Below are positions 42,757 through 51,124 of a stretch of DNA of 64,000 nucleotides, in pieces. The translations under genes were made by a program, and so were the position numbers. Below the pieces are notes generated by a model. It saw nothing but the letters and a program-made list of their open reading frames with translations, had not been told where the DNA came from and did no database searches. Location: assembly GCA_022483045.1 (NCBI GenBank), contig JAKVOA010000001.1:581750-645749 (forward strand), written 5' to 3'. This DNA is from Oscillospiraceae bacterium. GTDB lineage: Bacteria; Bacillota; Clostridia; Oscillospirales; Acutalibacteraceae. Each line of letters starts with the position of its first letter. Within the stretch, counting starts at the first letter, position 1.

Positions 42757-43071
42757 ATGAGTGTCGTTATCGTTGGCGGTTATGATTATATGGAGCCGCA
42801 GTACAAAAACGTGTGCAGGCAGTTTGGCTGCAAAGCAAAGATGTTCAGCTGGATGAAAGGGGAAATGAAGCGCAAAATCGGCTCACCGGACCTCATTGTG
42901 CTGTTTACTGGCACAGTGTCGCACAAGATGGCGCGCTGTGCGAAAGATTCTGCCAAGCACTGCCACGCACAGCTGGCTCAGTGCCACAACAGCAGCCTGC
43001 AGTCCCTACAGAAAATTTTGCGTCAGCACTGCATGCCAGGGGAGGGGGAAGTTCATGCAGATGTCGTTTGA
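42757..43071 (+). CDS. DUF2325 domain protein
   Basis: 104 residues, function unknown. MSVVIVGGYDYMEPQYKNVC and LIVLFTGTVSHKMARCAK followed by HCHAQLAQCHNSSLQSL follow the DUF2325 pattern, with Cys and His residues that could bind metal. ATG 42757 follows TGAGGAGG. It overlaps the DUF3793 gene by 17 bp. The TTAG-N6-CTAA boxes put it in the same regulon as feoAB, so a role in iron handling is inferred. Confidence 0.85.
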   Translation: MSVVIVGGYDYMEPQYKNVCRQFGCKAKMFSWMKGEMKRKIGSPDLIVLFTGTVSHKMARCAKDSAKHCHAQLAQCHNSSLQSLQKILRQHCMPGEGEVHADVV

Positions 43072-43624
43072 GGCGGCACTCATTCTGTACTGCTCGCCTG
43101 CGCTTGCCGGGCTGAAGCCTGCAAATCTTTTTTTGTACCGTGAAGTGGATACAGCGCAGGTAAAAAAAGAGGCTGCGCACTGGAGTAGCCTGCTGGGTCC
43201 GTTTGGCGTGGCGGTAAAAGTGCTGCGCAGCTGCGGTTCCGAAAAGACAAGCTTAGTGTATGTTTACCGCAAAGCGCAGCTGGAAAGCATCCTTGCCGGA
43301 CAGAGCACACGTGTCTTCCTTGAAAAACTGGGGTATGTTGTCGGGCAGGGCAGCGCGCTGCCGCTGTGTCAGCTTTCTGCGAAGCTGTGTACAGCGCGGG
43401 ATTTCCCGCATGAGATTGGTATTTTTCTGGGGTATCCCTTGGCGGATGTGATTGCCTTTGTAAAAAATCACGGCGAAAACTGCGCCTACTGCGGTACGTG
43501 GAAGTCGTACGGTGACCCGCAGGCAGCCAAACAGTACGCGGCGCGCTGCAGCAAATGCAGCCGCATCTACAGGGAACGTTTCCGGCATGGCACGCCGATT
43601 CTGCAGCTGGTCGTAGCTGCTTAA
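43055..43624 (+). CDS. DUF3793 family protein
   Basis: 189 residues, function unknown. Family marks: SFEAALILYCSPALAGLKPA, LGYVVGQGSALPLCQLS, FPHEIGIFLGYPLADVIAFV. The C-terminus has NCAYCGTWKSYG and ARCSKCSRIY, two CxxC pairs that would form a zinc- or iron-binding ribbon. ATG 43055 lies behind GGGGAGGGGG inside the DUF2325 gene, giving tight coupling. Followed by a flavodoxin, an arrangement I have met in other clostridial iron loci. Confidence 0.85.
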   Translation: MQMSFEAALILYCSPALAGLKPANLFLYREVDTAQVKKEAAHWSSLLGPFGVAVKVLRSCGSEKTSLVYVYRKAQLESILAGQSTRVFLEKLGYVVGQGSALPLCQLSAKLCTARDFPHEIGIFLGYPLADVIAFVKNHGENCAYCGTWKSYGDPQAAKQYAARCSKCSRIYRERFRHGTPILQLVVAA

Positions 43625-43661
43625 TCCATAGATTCCTATATTACAGAAAGGAAGTACAAGA

Positions 43662-44084
43662 ATGAAAAAAACAGCAGTTGTTTATTGGAGCGGCACAGGC
43701 AATACAGAGACCATGGCAAATTTGGTTGCAGAGGGTATCACCGCGCAAGGCGGTAAGGCGGATGTCTTCACGGCGGCGGATTTTTCCGCGGACAAAGCAA
43801 AAGAATACGAAGCCTTTGCGCTGGGGTGCCCGTCAATGGGGACCGAACAGCTGGAAGAATCCGAATTTGAGCCAATGTATGAAGCAATTAAGCCGGAACT
43901 TGCCGGCAAGCCGGTGGCGCTCTTTGGCTCTTACGGCTGGGGGGACGGCGAGTGGATGCGCAACTGGGCGAGCGACTGCAAGGCTGCCGGGGCTAAGCTG
44001 GTCGCCGAGCCGGTCACTGCAAACAATGCGCCGGACGCCCAAGCCGAAGCGGACTGCCGCGCCTTAGGCGCTTCTTTGGTGTGA
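43662..44084 (+). CDS. Flavodoxin
   Basis: 140-residue short-chain flavodoxin: FMN phosphate loop VVYWSGTGNTETMANLV (residues 6-22), GCPSMGTEQLEE (about 55-66) and FGSYGWGDGEWM around the isoalloxazine. It is an electron carrier that commonly replaces ferredoxin when iron is short, which agrees with its position behind iron-type operators. ATG 43662 follows AAAGGAAG. Confidence 0.93.
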   Translation: MKKTAVVYWSGTGNTETMANLVAEGITAQGGKADVFTAADFSADKAKEYEAFALGCPSMGTEQLEESEFEPMYEAIKPELAGKPVALFGSYGWGDGEWMRNWASDCKAAGAKLVAEPVTANNAPDAQAEADCRALGASLV

Positions 44085-44245
44085 AAAGAAAGGTAAGCAG
44101 CTTTTCTACAGACAAGCGATCGCGCCACAGGCCCTTCGCGGGGTGAAAAGGCCTGTGTTAGAGCGGTGCATGACACCTGATCAGCCACATGTTTTTTAGA
44201 TTACAAGTTCCTTTTCATGTATATCCTATTGCACAGATGCACAGC

Positions 44246-44295
44246 AAAAGGCCGAACTGGGAAAGACAATGCTCCGCTTTCCGGTTCGGCTTTTA
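44246..44295 (+). terminator. Terminator after the flavodoxin operon
   Basis: GCCGAAC-t-GGGAAAG and CTTTCC-g-GTTCGGC arms, then TTTTA. A separate ACAGGCC/GGCCTGT hairpin lies at about 44136-44157. Confidence 0.78.
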
Positions 44296-44508
44296 CTGTG
44301 AAAAGAAAGAAAAGCGGCTTTTGCATTTTTCTGTATTTTCGTCCTGTTTTGCAGTATGATAAATTGAAAGAATCGGAAAAGACGAAACTTTCCGCATATT
44401 ACGGGTATGGTACGTGAGAAGCGCTTGTGTGCAGAAGCGGGCGGTAGCACAGGCCGCCCCGGTTGCATATTCTGTACAGGAAACATACAGAGAAAGGGGC
44501 CAGAGCAC

Positions 44509-46344
44509 ATGTGTGGAATCGCCGGATGGATCGATGACCAGGTGTATATGCCGGACCAGCAGACGGTACTGGATGCAATGTCGCGCACCCTGGAACGCCG
44601 TGGGCCGGATGACAGCGGCCAGTATATTGAGCCGGGGGTCAGCCTGCTGCACCGCAGACTTGCCGTGGTAGACCCGGAAAACGGGCACCAGCCCATGACA
44701 GCAAAGACTGCGGCAGAGACGTACACTTTGGTGTATAACGGGGAACTGTACAATACAGAAGAGCTGCGAAAAGAGCTGCAGACGCTCGGCTGTGCCTTTG
44801 CAACGCACAGCGATACAGAGGTGCTGCTGCAGGCGTACATCACCTGGGGCGCGGCGTGCCTAAAGAAGCTGAATGGCATTTTTGCCTTTGCCGTGTGGGA
44901 AAAGAATGGCAGAAGCCTGTTCGCGGCGCGTGACCGCATGGGGGTAAAACCTTTTTATTATTATCCGTACGCGAATGGCTTGGTCTTCGGCTCGGAAATC
45001 AAGGCCCTGCTCGCAAATCCGGCGGTAGAGCCAGTGGTCGACAGCGACGGCCTCAACCAAATTTTTCTGCTCGGTCCGGGGGCCATTCCGGGGCGGGCAG
45101 TGTACCGCGGCATGGAAGAGCTCGCTCCCGGGTACTGCCTGAAGTACAGCGTGAAAGACGGCCCCCAAGTGCACCGCTGGTGGAAGCTGCACGCGACGGA
45201 ACATACCGAAAACGAGGAAGAGAGCATTGCGCATGTGCGTGCCCTGCTGACCGACAGCATCCGCCGGCAGCTGGTTTCAGATGTGCCGCTGTGCACGCTG
45301 CTTTCCGGCGGGTTGGATAGCTCGATTATTTCCGCTGTTGCCGCGAGGGAGTACCGCCGGCAGGGCAGGCAGTTGCATACCTATTCTGTGGATTATGTGG
45401 ATAATGATAAGGATTTTCAACGTAATTCCTTTCAGCCCGCCCCAGACAGCGAGTATGTGGGCGACATGGTGCAGGCCATCGGGTCACGCCATCACAATAT
45501 TGTCTTGGGCAATGCTGCCCAGGCCGATGCCCTGCTAGACGCCGTGCGTGCCCGCGATTACCCCGGTATGGCCGATATTGATTCTTCCTTGCTGCTGTTC
45601 TGCCGAAAAATTAAGCCGGACTTTACCGTGGGCCTTTCCGGCGAGTGTGCCGATGAGATTTTCGGCGGTTATCCGTGGTACCACCGGGAAGAAATTCTGT
45701 TTGAAGATACGTTCCCGTGGTCCCGCTCGGTCAACCTGCGCAAAAGCATCTTGCAGCCGGATGTGCTCAAAGGCGACAGCGCAGAGTACGTGCACGCAGA
45801 GTATCTGAAAACCGTGAATGATACCGAAAAGCTGCCCGGCGAAAGCAAAAAAGAGGCGCGTATGCGCGAGATGTTCCGGCTCAACACCGACTGGTTTATG
45901 CAGACGCTCTTGACCCGCAAAGACCGCATGTCCATGTACAGCGGGGTTGAAATGCGTGTACCTTTCTGTGACCACCGGTTGGTGGAGTACACGTACAATC
46001 TGCCGTGGGAGCTGAAAAGCCTGCACGGGCGGGAAAAAGGAATCCTGCGCGAAGCGTTCAGCGATATTTTGCCAGAACGTATTGCGTGGCGGAAAAAGAG
46101 TCCCTATCCGCGTACTTTCAGCCCGGCATACGCTAAGCGGGTGATGGAGCTGTTCCGCGGGGCAATGGAGGCGGGCAGTCCGCTTTTGGAGATGCTCAAT
46201 TTTGGCCGTCTGCGCGAGCTTGCTGACCACCCCGACCGTCTTTCAGAGCCGTGGTACGGCCAGCTCATGCGTGTGCCGCAGATTTTTGCGTATCTTTTGC
46301 AGATTCACTGGTGGATGACCGAAAATCATGTGCGCCTTGTGTAA
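44509..46344 (+). CDS. asnB: Asparagine synthase (glutamine-hydrolysing)
   Basis: Makes asparagine from aspartate, glutamine and ATP. 611 residues: Cys2 nucleophile in MCGIAGWIDD, the glutaminase loops RRGPDDSGQY, HRRLAVVD and YNGELYN, then the synthetase domain with the pyrophosphate loop LLSGGLDSSIISAVAARE (about residue 265), GECADEIFGGYPWY and MYSGVEMRVPFCDHRLVEY. ATG 44509 follows GAAAGGGG; it must be the start because Cys2 is catalytic. No T-box consensus was seen in the 160-bp leader. Confidence 0.95.
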   Translation: MCGIAGWIDDQVYMPDQQTVLDAMSRTLERRGPDDSGQYIEPGVSLLHRRLAVVDPENGHQPMTAKTAAETYTLVYNGELYNTEELRKELQTLGCAFATHSDTEVLLQAYITWGAACLKKLNGIFAFAVWEKNGRSLFAARDRMGVKPFYYYPYANGLVFGSEIKALLANPAVEPVVDSDGLNQIFLLGPGAIPGRAVYRGMEELAPGYCLKYSVKDGPQVHRWWKLHATEHTENEEESIAHVRALLTDSIRRQLVSDVPLCTLLSGGLDSSIISAVAAREYRRQGRQLHTYSVDYVDNDKDFQRNSFQPAPDSEYVGDMVQAIGSRHHNIVLGNAAQADALLDAVRARDYPGMADIDSSLLLFCRKIKPDFTVGLSGECADEIFGGYPWYHREEILFEDTFPWSRSVNLRKSILQPDVLKGDSAEYVHAEYLKTVNDTEKLPGESKKEARMREMFRLNTDWFMQTLLTRKDRMSMYSGVEMRVPFCDHRLVEYTYNLPWELKSLHGREKGILREAFSDILPERIAWRKKSPYPRTFSPAYAKRVMELFRGAMEAGSPLLEMLNFGRLRELADHPDRLSEPWYGQLMRVPQIFAYLLQIHWWMTENHVRLV

Positions 46345-46370
46345 AGCATATCTATAAAGAAATTCTATAG

Positions 46371-46410
46371 AAAGCGGCAGGGCTCCTTTTGGGGGCTCTG
46401 CCGCTTTTTC
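46371..46410 (+). terminator. Terminator after asnB
   Basis: AAAGCGGCAG and CTGCCGCTTT arms with a G-U-containing inner stem and TTT-C-TCC tail. Confidence 0.83.
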
Positions 46411-46518
46411 TCCTTTTTCTTTCTTCCAAAATTCACTTTTATAAATCGCCACAAGAGTTATTTCTTGTCGGACTATAGCATGAAGACGGCTGTTGTTGAT
46501 AGGGAATCTGTACTTTCT

Positions 46519-47442
46519 TCACATCTGGTACAGCGCAACCATCAGCGGCATGGTGACCATGCACAGCAGTGTTGTGACAACGTTGATTGCACCGGCGTAG
46601 TCCGCGTCTTTGCCGTACACCTGCGCCATCTGCGTAATTGTAGAGGCCGAGGGCGTAATGGTCGCCAGCAGCGTGACCAGCAGAATGCGCTTTCCGTTTT
46701 CCGCTAAAGAGGCAATACCACTGTACTTTAAAAACAGCAGTACCAAAAGAGGAACTGCAAAGAGCCGCAGCGCCGTTACCAGCCAAATCTTTTTGTAAGA
46801 CAGCAGCCGCCGGAAGCTGGTGCCTGCAATCAGCATGCCGGTAATGAGCATGGCAATCGGGGCAATCATGCTGCCAATAGAGTCGACCGCGTCGTTTACC
46901 GCATCCGGCAGATGAACTTGAAAAATAAAAAATAAAATGCCAACCAAAATGGCAATCATGTTGACGTTGGTCAGTATTTTTTTGAGGTCCGGCTTCTTTT
47001 CGCCACAGATTAGTGCCTTGCCGTGGCTCCAGAGCAGAAACAGCTGTACCGAAACGAAAGCACTTGAGTAAATGACCCAGTCTTTGCCGAGCATAGCCGT
47101 TACAAGCGGAATCACTAGATTGCCTGCGTTGGAGTAGATGACTGAAGCCTGCTCTACAGCGTCCAAATGCAGACCGCGGCTTAAAAGAGAGGTAAATAGA
47201 ATTAGAAAAACGTGAATGACGACCGCGGCGAAAAAGGCAAGCAGCAGGCCGTTGCGAATCTTTTCACTGTAGCTTATCTGAAACGCCGAAAGAATCATGC
47301 ACGGCATAATCAGATAAATCGACAGCGCCGACAGGACCTTGCTGTCCTCTGCTTTACAGATTTTGGTTTTCACCAGCAGCACGCCCAGCAGCATCATCAG
47401 AAACAGTGAGATGATTTTTTTAATTAGAATCAGTACAATCAA
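46519..47442 (-). CDS. AEC (auxin efflux carrier) family transporter
   Basis: 307 residues, about ten hydrophobic segments in two five-helix halves; IYLIMPCMILSAFQI and IYSNAGNLVIPLVTAMLG are typical of the first half, ATITPSASTITQMAQVYGKD of the second. AEC proteins export or exchange organic acids such as malate; the substrate is unknown. The TTG at 47442 is chosen for AAAAGGGG seven bases upstream; the frame runs on to 47496 without another site. Single-gene unit. Confidence 0.88.
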   Translation of the reverse strand: MIVLILIKKIISLFLMMLLGVLLVKTKICKAEDSKVLSALSIYLIMPCMILSAFQISYSEKIRNGLLLAFFAAVVIHVFLILFTSLLSRGLHLDAVEQASVIYSNAGNLVIPLVTAMLGKDWVIYSSAFVSVQLFLLWSHGKALICGEKKPDLKKILTNVNMIAILVGILFFIFQVHLPDAVNDAVDSIGSMIAPIAMLITGMLIAGTSFRRLLSYKKIWLVTALRLFAVPLLVLLFLKYSGIASLAENGKRILLVTLLATITPSASTITQMAQVYGKDADYAGAINVVTTLLCMVTMPLMVALYQM

Positions 47443-47544
47443 AACGAAACCCCTTTTCGCTTTTGCTTTTGACGGGCAGGTACCGCAGACCCGCATAATT
47501 CCCGTAGAGTATTATATTACCATATTTTTGCCGCCTATAAAAGG

Positions 47545-47629
47545 CCTTACGCTGTGGTTTCGCCGAACACTGCTTTATCGCACAGAGCATTTGGTTTTGT
47601 ACTTGCGCTTCGTAAACATAATCGTAAAT
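47545..47629 (+). repeat. Dispersed hairpin repeat, copy A
   Basis: CCTTACGCTGTGGTTTC then CTGCTTTATCGCAC, a hairpin CAGAGC-ATTTG-GTTTTG held by G-U pairs, and GTAAACATAATCGTAAA. The first 47 bp are nearly identical to copy B. Confidence 0.7.
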
Positions 47630-47684
47630 ATATACTTTTGGAAAATGTTGTGCTATAGTTTGGGTATGCACTGGCTGGTGCGTC

Positions 47685-47764
47685 CCTTACGCTGTGGTTT
47701 CACCGGACGCTGCTTTATCGCACAGAGCATTTAGCTCTGCGTCAAGTAAACAAAATCGTAAAAA
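47685..47764 (+). repeat. Dispersed hairpin repeat, copy B
   Basis: Same layout as A, with the perfect hairpin CAGAGC-ATTTA-GCTCTG and GTAAACAAAATCGTAAAA. Located 36 bp before the next gene's start. Confidence 0.7.
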
Positions 47765-47799
47765 TGTAGATATGATTTATGGGGAGGGCATTTAGATAT

Positions 47800-48525
47800 A
47801 TGAAGACATTACAGGATGCTGCTTTATCGCACGGGTCATTTAGTTCTGCGTCAAGTAAACAAAATCGCAAAAGAGGAATTGCGCTGGCGTGCAGTCTCGC
47901 CATTGTTGTGATGGAAATCGTGAGCGCCTGTATGAGCTGGAGCGAACATGGTGTGCGCATGTTCACATTTTATACTGAGGATAGTAACCTGCTTGCCCTG
48001 GCCGCCTGCGGCGTTTATTCGTATTTCCTGATTCGTGAAATTGCAAAGGGGCGCGAAATCCCTGTGTGGGCGACTATGTTTAAGTACATCGGTACGTGCT
48101 GCCTCATGCTTACGTTTTTGGTGGTAGTGTGCATTTTAGCCCCAATGCTGGGAGGTGCACGGGGATACCAGGCAATGCTGCTAGAAAACTCCATGCTGTA
48201 TCACCATCTGATTTGTCCGCTGGTGGCGCTGGCTTCATGTCTCTTTGCTGATGCAGATCCCTTGCCGGTAAAAAGGGCTGCACTGTATGCAATGGTGCCC
48301 ACCCTGGTGTATGCGGCGGTCATCATCGTGCTGAATATCTGCAGGGCGCTTAGTGGGCCGTATCCGTTCTTGATGGTTTACCGGCAGCCGTGGTGGGCTT
48401 CGGTGCTGTGGTGTGTGGGAATTATCGGCTTTGCATATGTCATTGCCCTGGCACTTGCAGCTTTGCGCGGCAGGACCCACAGTGGAAAACAGGCGAAAAA
48501 GCCAGCTTCAGGTACAGCCTATTAA
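47800..48525 (+). CDS. Six-helix membrane protein, Pr6Pr (FAR-17a/AIG1)-like
   Basis: 241 residues. After a polar N-terminus of about 28 residues come six hydrophobic segments; FTFYTEDSNLLALAACGVYS, LYHHLICPLVALAS and YPFLMVYRQPWW agree with the Pr6Pr pattern (conserved ES/DSN, HH and YPF). Function unknown. ATG 47800 has GGGGAGGG 11 bases upstream; ATG 47779 lies before that site. Residues about 6-25 (DAALSHGSFSSASS and on) are encoded by copy C of the dispersed repeat, so the N-terminus was probably built from it. Confidence 0.78.
   Translation: MKTLQDAALSHGSFSSASSKQNRKRGIALACSLAIVVMEIVSACMSWSEHGVRMFTFYTEDSNLLALAACGVYSYFLIREIAKGREIPVWATMFKYIGTCCLMLTFLVVVCILAPMLGGARGYQAMLLENSMLYHHLICPLVALASCLFADADPLPVKRAALYAMVPTLVYAAVIIVLNICRALSGPYPFLMVYRQPWWASVLWCVGIIGFAYVIALALAALRGRTHSGKQAKKPASGTAY
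47813..47872 (+). repeat. Dispersed hairpin repeat, copy C, inside a coding region
   Basis: From CTGCTTTATCGCAC onward about 50 of 55 positions equal copy B. It lies in frame in codons 5-25 of the membrane protein gene and carries no stop. Confidence 0.72.
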
Positions 48526-48606
48526 GACAAATTTTACATACAAAAACAAAATACAGCATGTCTGCCGGCTGCCGCGGTTTCCCAATGCGGCCGGCTTTGC
48601 GATACG

Positions 48607-48646
48607 TCCCGCGGTTTACGCGTTCCCTGTGTGCCGCGGGCTTTTT
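48607..48646 (+). terminator. Nested-hairpin terminator, copy 1
   Basis: CCCGCGG and CCGCGGG outer arms with an inner ACGCG/TGTGT stem and TTTTT tail. Nearly the same sequence recurs at 58127. It lies 80 bp behind the membrane protein gene. Confidence 0.75.
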
Positions 48647-48690
48647 GTGATAAAGTGCGTTTTTACGATGCCAGGCACTTCTTTTCTTAT

Positions 48691-48768
48691 GTTGGACTTG
48701 CACCAAGCACATTCTATGGAATACTCATGAAGTTTTAGCTTGCATGCAGTAAACGAAATCGTAAAAAA
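48691..48768 (+). repeat. Dispersed hairpin repeat, copy D (divergent)
   Basis: Starts GTTGGACTTGCACCAAGC, as copy E does, and ends GTAAACGAAATCGTAAAAA; the middle is diverged. Confidence 0.5.
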
Positions 48769-48774
48769 TCGCAG

Positions 48775-48805
48775 AAAAGGCACAGCCAAAACGGCTGTGC
48801 CTTTT
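48775..48805 (-). terminator. Terminator of pepF
   Basis: AAAAGGCACAGCC and GGCTGTGCCTTTT arms with a 5-nt loop; U-tracts in both directions, placed after the minus-strand peptidase. Confidence 0.85.
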
Positions 48806-48856
48806 CTGTATTTTTTATTTAGATTAGATGTATAGAAAAGTTGTGTTCCAATGCAG

Positions 48857-50542
48857 TTATTCCTGCTTTTGCAGGTACTCGTTGACTTCGGTGCACAGAT
48901 TCTTAATGCAGCCGTCCTCAAAGGGCAGCTGCAGCCCGGCCAGCTGAACCAATTCAACATAAGTCTTAGTGCCGCCCGCTTTGACAAAGGTCAGGTAGCG
49001 CTCGAAAGCCGCTTTCCAGTCCTTGACCGAAGCAGACCAGAACTCCAGCGCGGTGGTCTGCGCCAGGCAGTAGTCAATGTAGTACAGCGGGCAAGAGTAG
49101 ATGTGGTGCTGCCGCTGATATCCGCCGCCAATGCTGAAATACGTCAGATTGTCAAAATCAATCCACGGGCGGTAGGTGTGCTCCAGTTTGAGCCAGGTAT
49201 CCTTGCGCTGTGCGGGGGTCAGCTCTGGATTCTCGTACATTGTGGTCTGAAAATCATCTACTAAGCAGCCGTACGGAATGAAATCGAGGGCCGCCTCCAG
49301 CTGATACTGGTGGAACTTTTTGTACTCCGGATCGCCAAAGAACAGCTTGTCCCACGGGCGGGAAAACAGCTCCATCGACATTGAGTGTGTTTCGGCACCC
49401 TCCATGGTGGGGCAGGCGGTCTCGCGAATCGGCATCTCGCGCGACATGTAGTCGGCAAAGGCATGGCCAGCCTCGTGGGTCAGCACTTCCACGTCGCCGG
49501 CGGTGCCGTTGAAGTTGGAGAAGATAAACGGTGACTTATACGCGGGCAGGCTGGTGCAGTAGCCGCCGCCGGCCTTGCCGGGTTTGCTGTCTAGGTCAAA
49601 CAATTCATTTTCTGTCATGAAGTCAAAAAATTCGCCAGTGAGCGGGTTCATTTCGTGGTACATCTGCTTTGCCATGTCTACCAAGTGCTGTGTCGAGCCC
49701 TGCGGCTTGGGGTTGCCATCCGGGAAAAGGCAGGCATCATCGTAAAACTTAATGTCCGAAATGCCCAGACGCTTTGCCTGGCGGGCCTTGAGCTCGGAAA
49801 TCATTGGCACCAGGTCTTTGACAATCTGTCTGCGGTAGGCTTTTACCTCTTTCGGGCCATAGCAGTTGCGGCCAAGGCGGTCGTAGCCCAGCTGTACATA
49901 ATTTTCGTACCCCAGTTTCTTTGCCTGCGCGGTGCGGTTCTTCACGAGTTCATCGTAAATCGCATCGAAGCGCTCAGAGTTGGCGCTAAAAAACTGTCCG
50001 ATTTTCTCCCAGGCCTCTTTGCGCACGCCGCGGTCGCCGGCGGTGCTGTACTTTACAATCTGTGACAGGTTCACGGTTTCCCCGTCAATTTCAATTTTTG
50101 CAGAGGCCAGCAGCTTTTCGTACTCTGTGACCAATGCGTTTTCTTTCTGCATCAGGTCAATGACAGCGGGCGAAAAAGACTTGAGAGAAAGCGCAATATT
50201 TGTAAAGAAGAGGCGGCCGGTCAGCTTTTCCAGCTCTGCACGGAAAGGCGTCTTGCTCACAGCACGGTAAAAGTCCTGCTGATATTCGTGGACCACCGGG
50301 TTATTATGGTCGAAAAAGGCCATCTCACCCTCATAGAATGGGTCAGTGGTGTGAATGCTGTTGCGGATATAGGCAATGGTAGAGAGCGTGTCAAAGTCGC
50401 TTGCCAGCTTTTCATGCTGTAAAATCACTTGGTACTGTTCTTGTGCTGAGGTGCTCTTTTCAAAGCGCTCGGTCAGCGCGCGGTATTCCTGCTTTACTTT
50501 TGCAAGGTCGGGGCGGTGGTAGGGCATGTCTTGAAATTTCAT
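48857..50542 (-). CDS. pepF: M3-family oligoendopeptidase
   Basis: Cytosolic zinc metallopeptidase of 561 residues that degrades oligopeptides. The catalytic HExxH is in VLTHEAGHAFADYMS (about residue 360), with the third ligand in ETHSMSMELF (Glu about 385). It fits the roughly 560-residue M3 branch. Fits functionally with the two peptide transporters. ATG 50542 follows AAAGGAGA; an extended -10, TGCTATAAT on the minus strand, lies at 50584-50592. Confidence 0.93.
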   Translation of the reverse strand: MKFQDMPYHRPDLAKVKQEYRALTERFEKSTSAQEQYQVILQHEKLASDFDTLSTIAYIRNSIHTTDPFYEGEMAFFDHNNPVVHEYQQDFYRAVSKTPFRAELEKLTGRLFFTNIALSLKSFSPAVIDLMQKENALVTEYEKLLASAKIEIDGETVNLSQIVKYSTAGDRGVRKEAWEKIGQFFSANSERFDAIYDELVKNRTAQAKKLGYENYVQLGYDRLGRNCYGPKEVKAYRRQIVKDLVPMISELKARQAKRLGISDIKFYDDACLFPDGNPKPQGSTQHLVDMAKQMYHEMNPLTGEFFDFMTENELFDLDSKPGKAGGGYCTSLPAYKSPFIFSNFNGTAGDVEVLTHEAGHAFADYMSREMPIRETACPTMEGAETHSMSMELFSRPWDKLFFGDPEYKKFHQYQLEAALDFIPYGCLVDDFQTTMYENPELTPAQRKDTWLKLEHTYRPWIDFDNLTYFSIGGGYQRQHHIYSCPLYYIDYCLAQTTALEFWSASVKDWKAAFERYLTFVKAGGTKTYVELVQLAGLQLPFEDGCIKNLCTEVNEYLQKQE

Positions 50543-50656
50543 TGTGCAAATCTCCTTTATAGTACCGATTTCTTACAGAAACTATTATAGCATATCCGGC
50601 CGAACCCGCCGCAGCAAATTTTGCGTTTTTCCGTAATTTTCCGCTGGTAGTCATAC

Positions 50657-50965
50657 TGTCAGACATAGAGGTAAAATAGAAAAGGAAATATCAGATTTTG
50701 ATTTCTGCAAAAAATATGGAAAAAATGCGGTCTCATTCGCTTATTTAGGAAGAAAATTGCACCTTTTCAATTTTAATAATGCAGAATATGCGTTTTATCT
50801 TGCATTATAGGGTATTAAGTGCTATAATTTTAGTCGACTTTAAGGAATGTTTGCACACCTGTTTTGGAAAAATGCAGTGCCCGGGTCTGCGGGCGGGGGT
50901 CGCCCCCAAACTGTGTGGCAGGACGCCTGCCCGCACCAAAGACCCGCTGGACAATATGTCAGACA
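50657..50965 (+). promoter_or_regulatory. Two TGTCAGACA sites, possible FadR-type operators
   Basis: The 9-mer occurs at 50657-50665 and 50957-50965. It fits the GTNNNAC core known for FadR-subfamily GntR regulators and stands upstream of such a gene. The rest of the 500-bp gap shows no convincing gene; a CGC-stem hairpin with TTTTCC lies at about 51022-51061. Confidence 0.3.
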
Positions 50966-51124
50966 ACGTTTTCGGCAGGGAGGCCGAGGCGTGCAATTCT
51001 TCATTTTTGTTCGCTTTAACAGCAAAAAGCGCTAAATCACGAAAGAAAGCGGCGCTTTTCCTTATTATATATTCGCCAAAGAGAACAGCAATGAAAAAGA
51101 GAACGTCAGGTTTTGTCTGGGGGC

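Noticed and set aside
44300-44508. T-box riboswitch before asnB
   Set aside because: Searched for because asnB genes often have one; no specifier stem or antiterminator consensus was seen.
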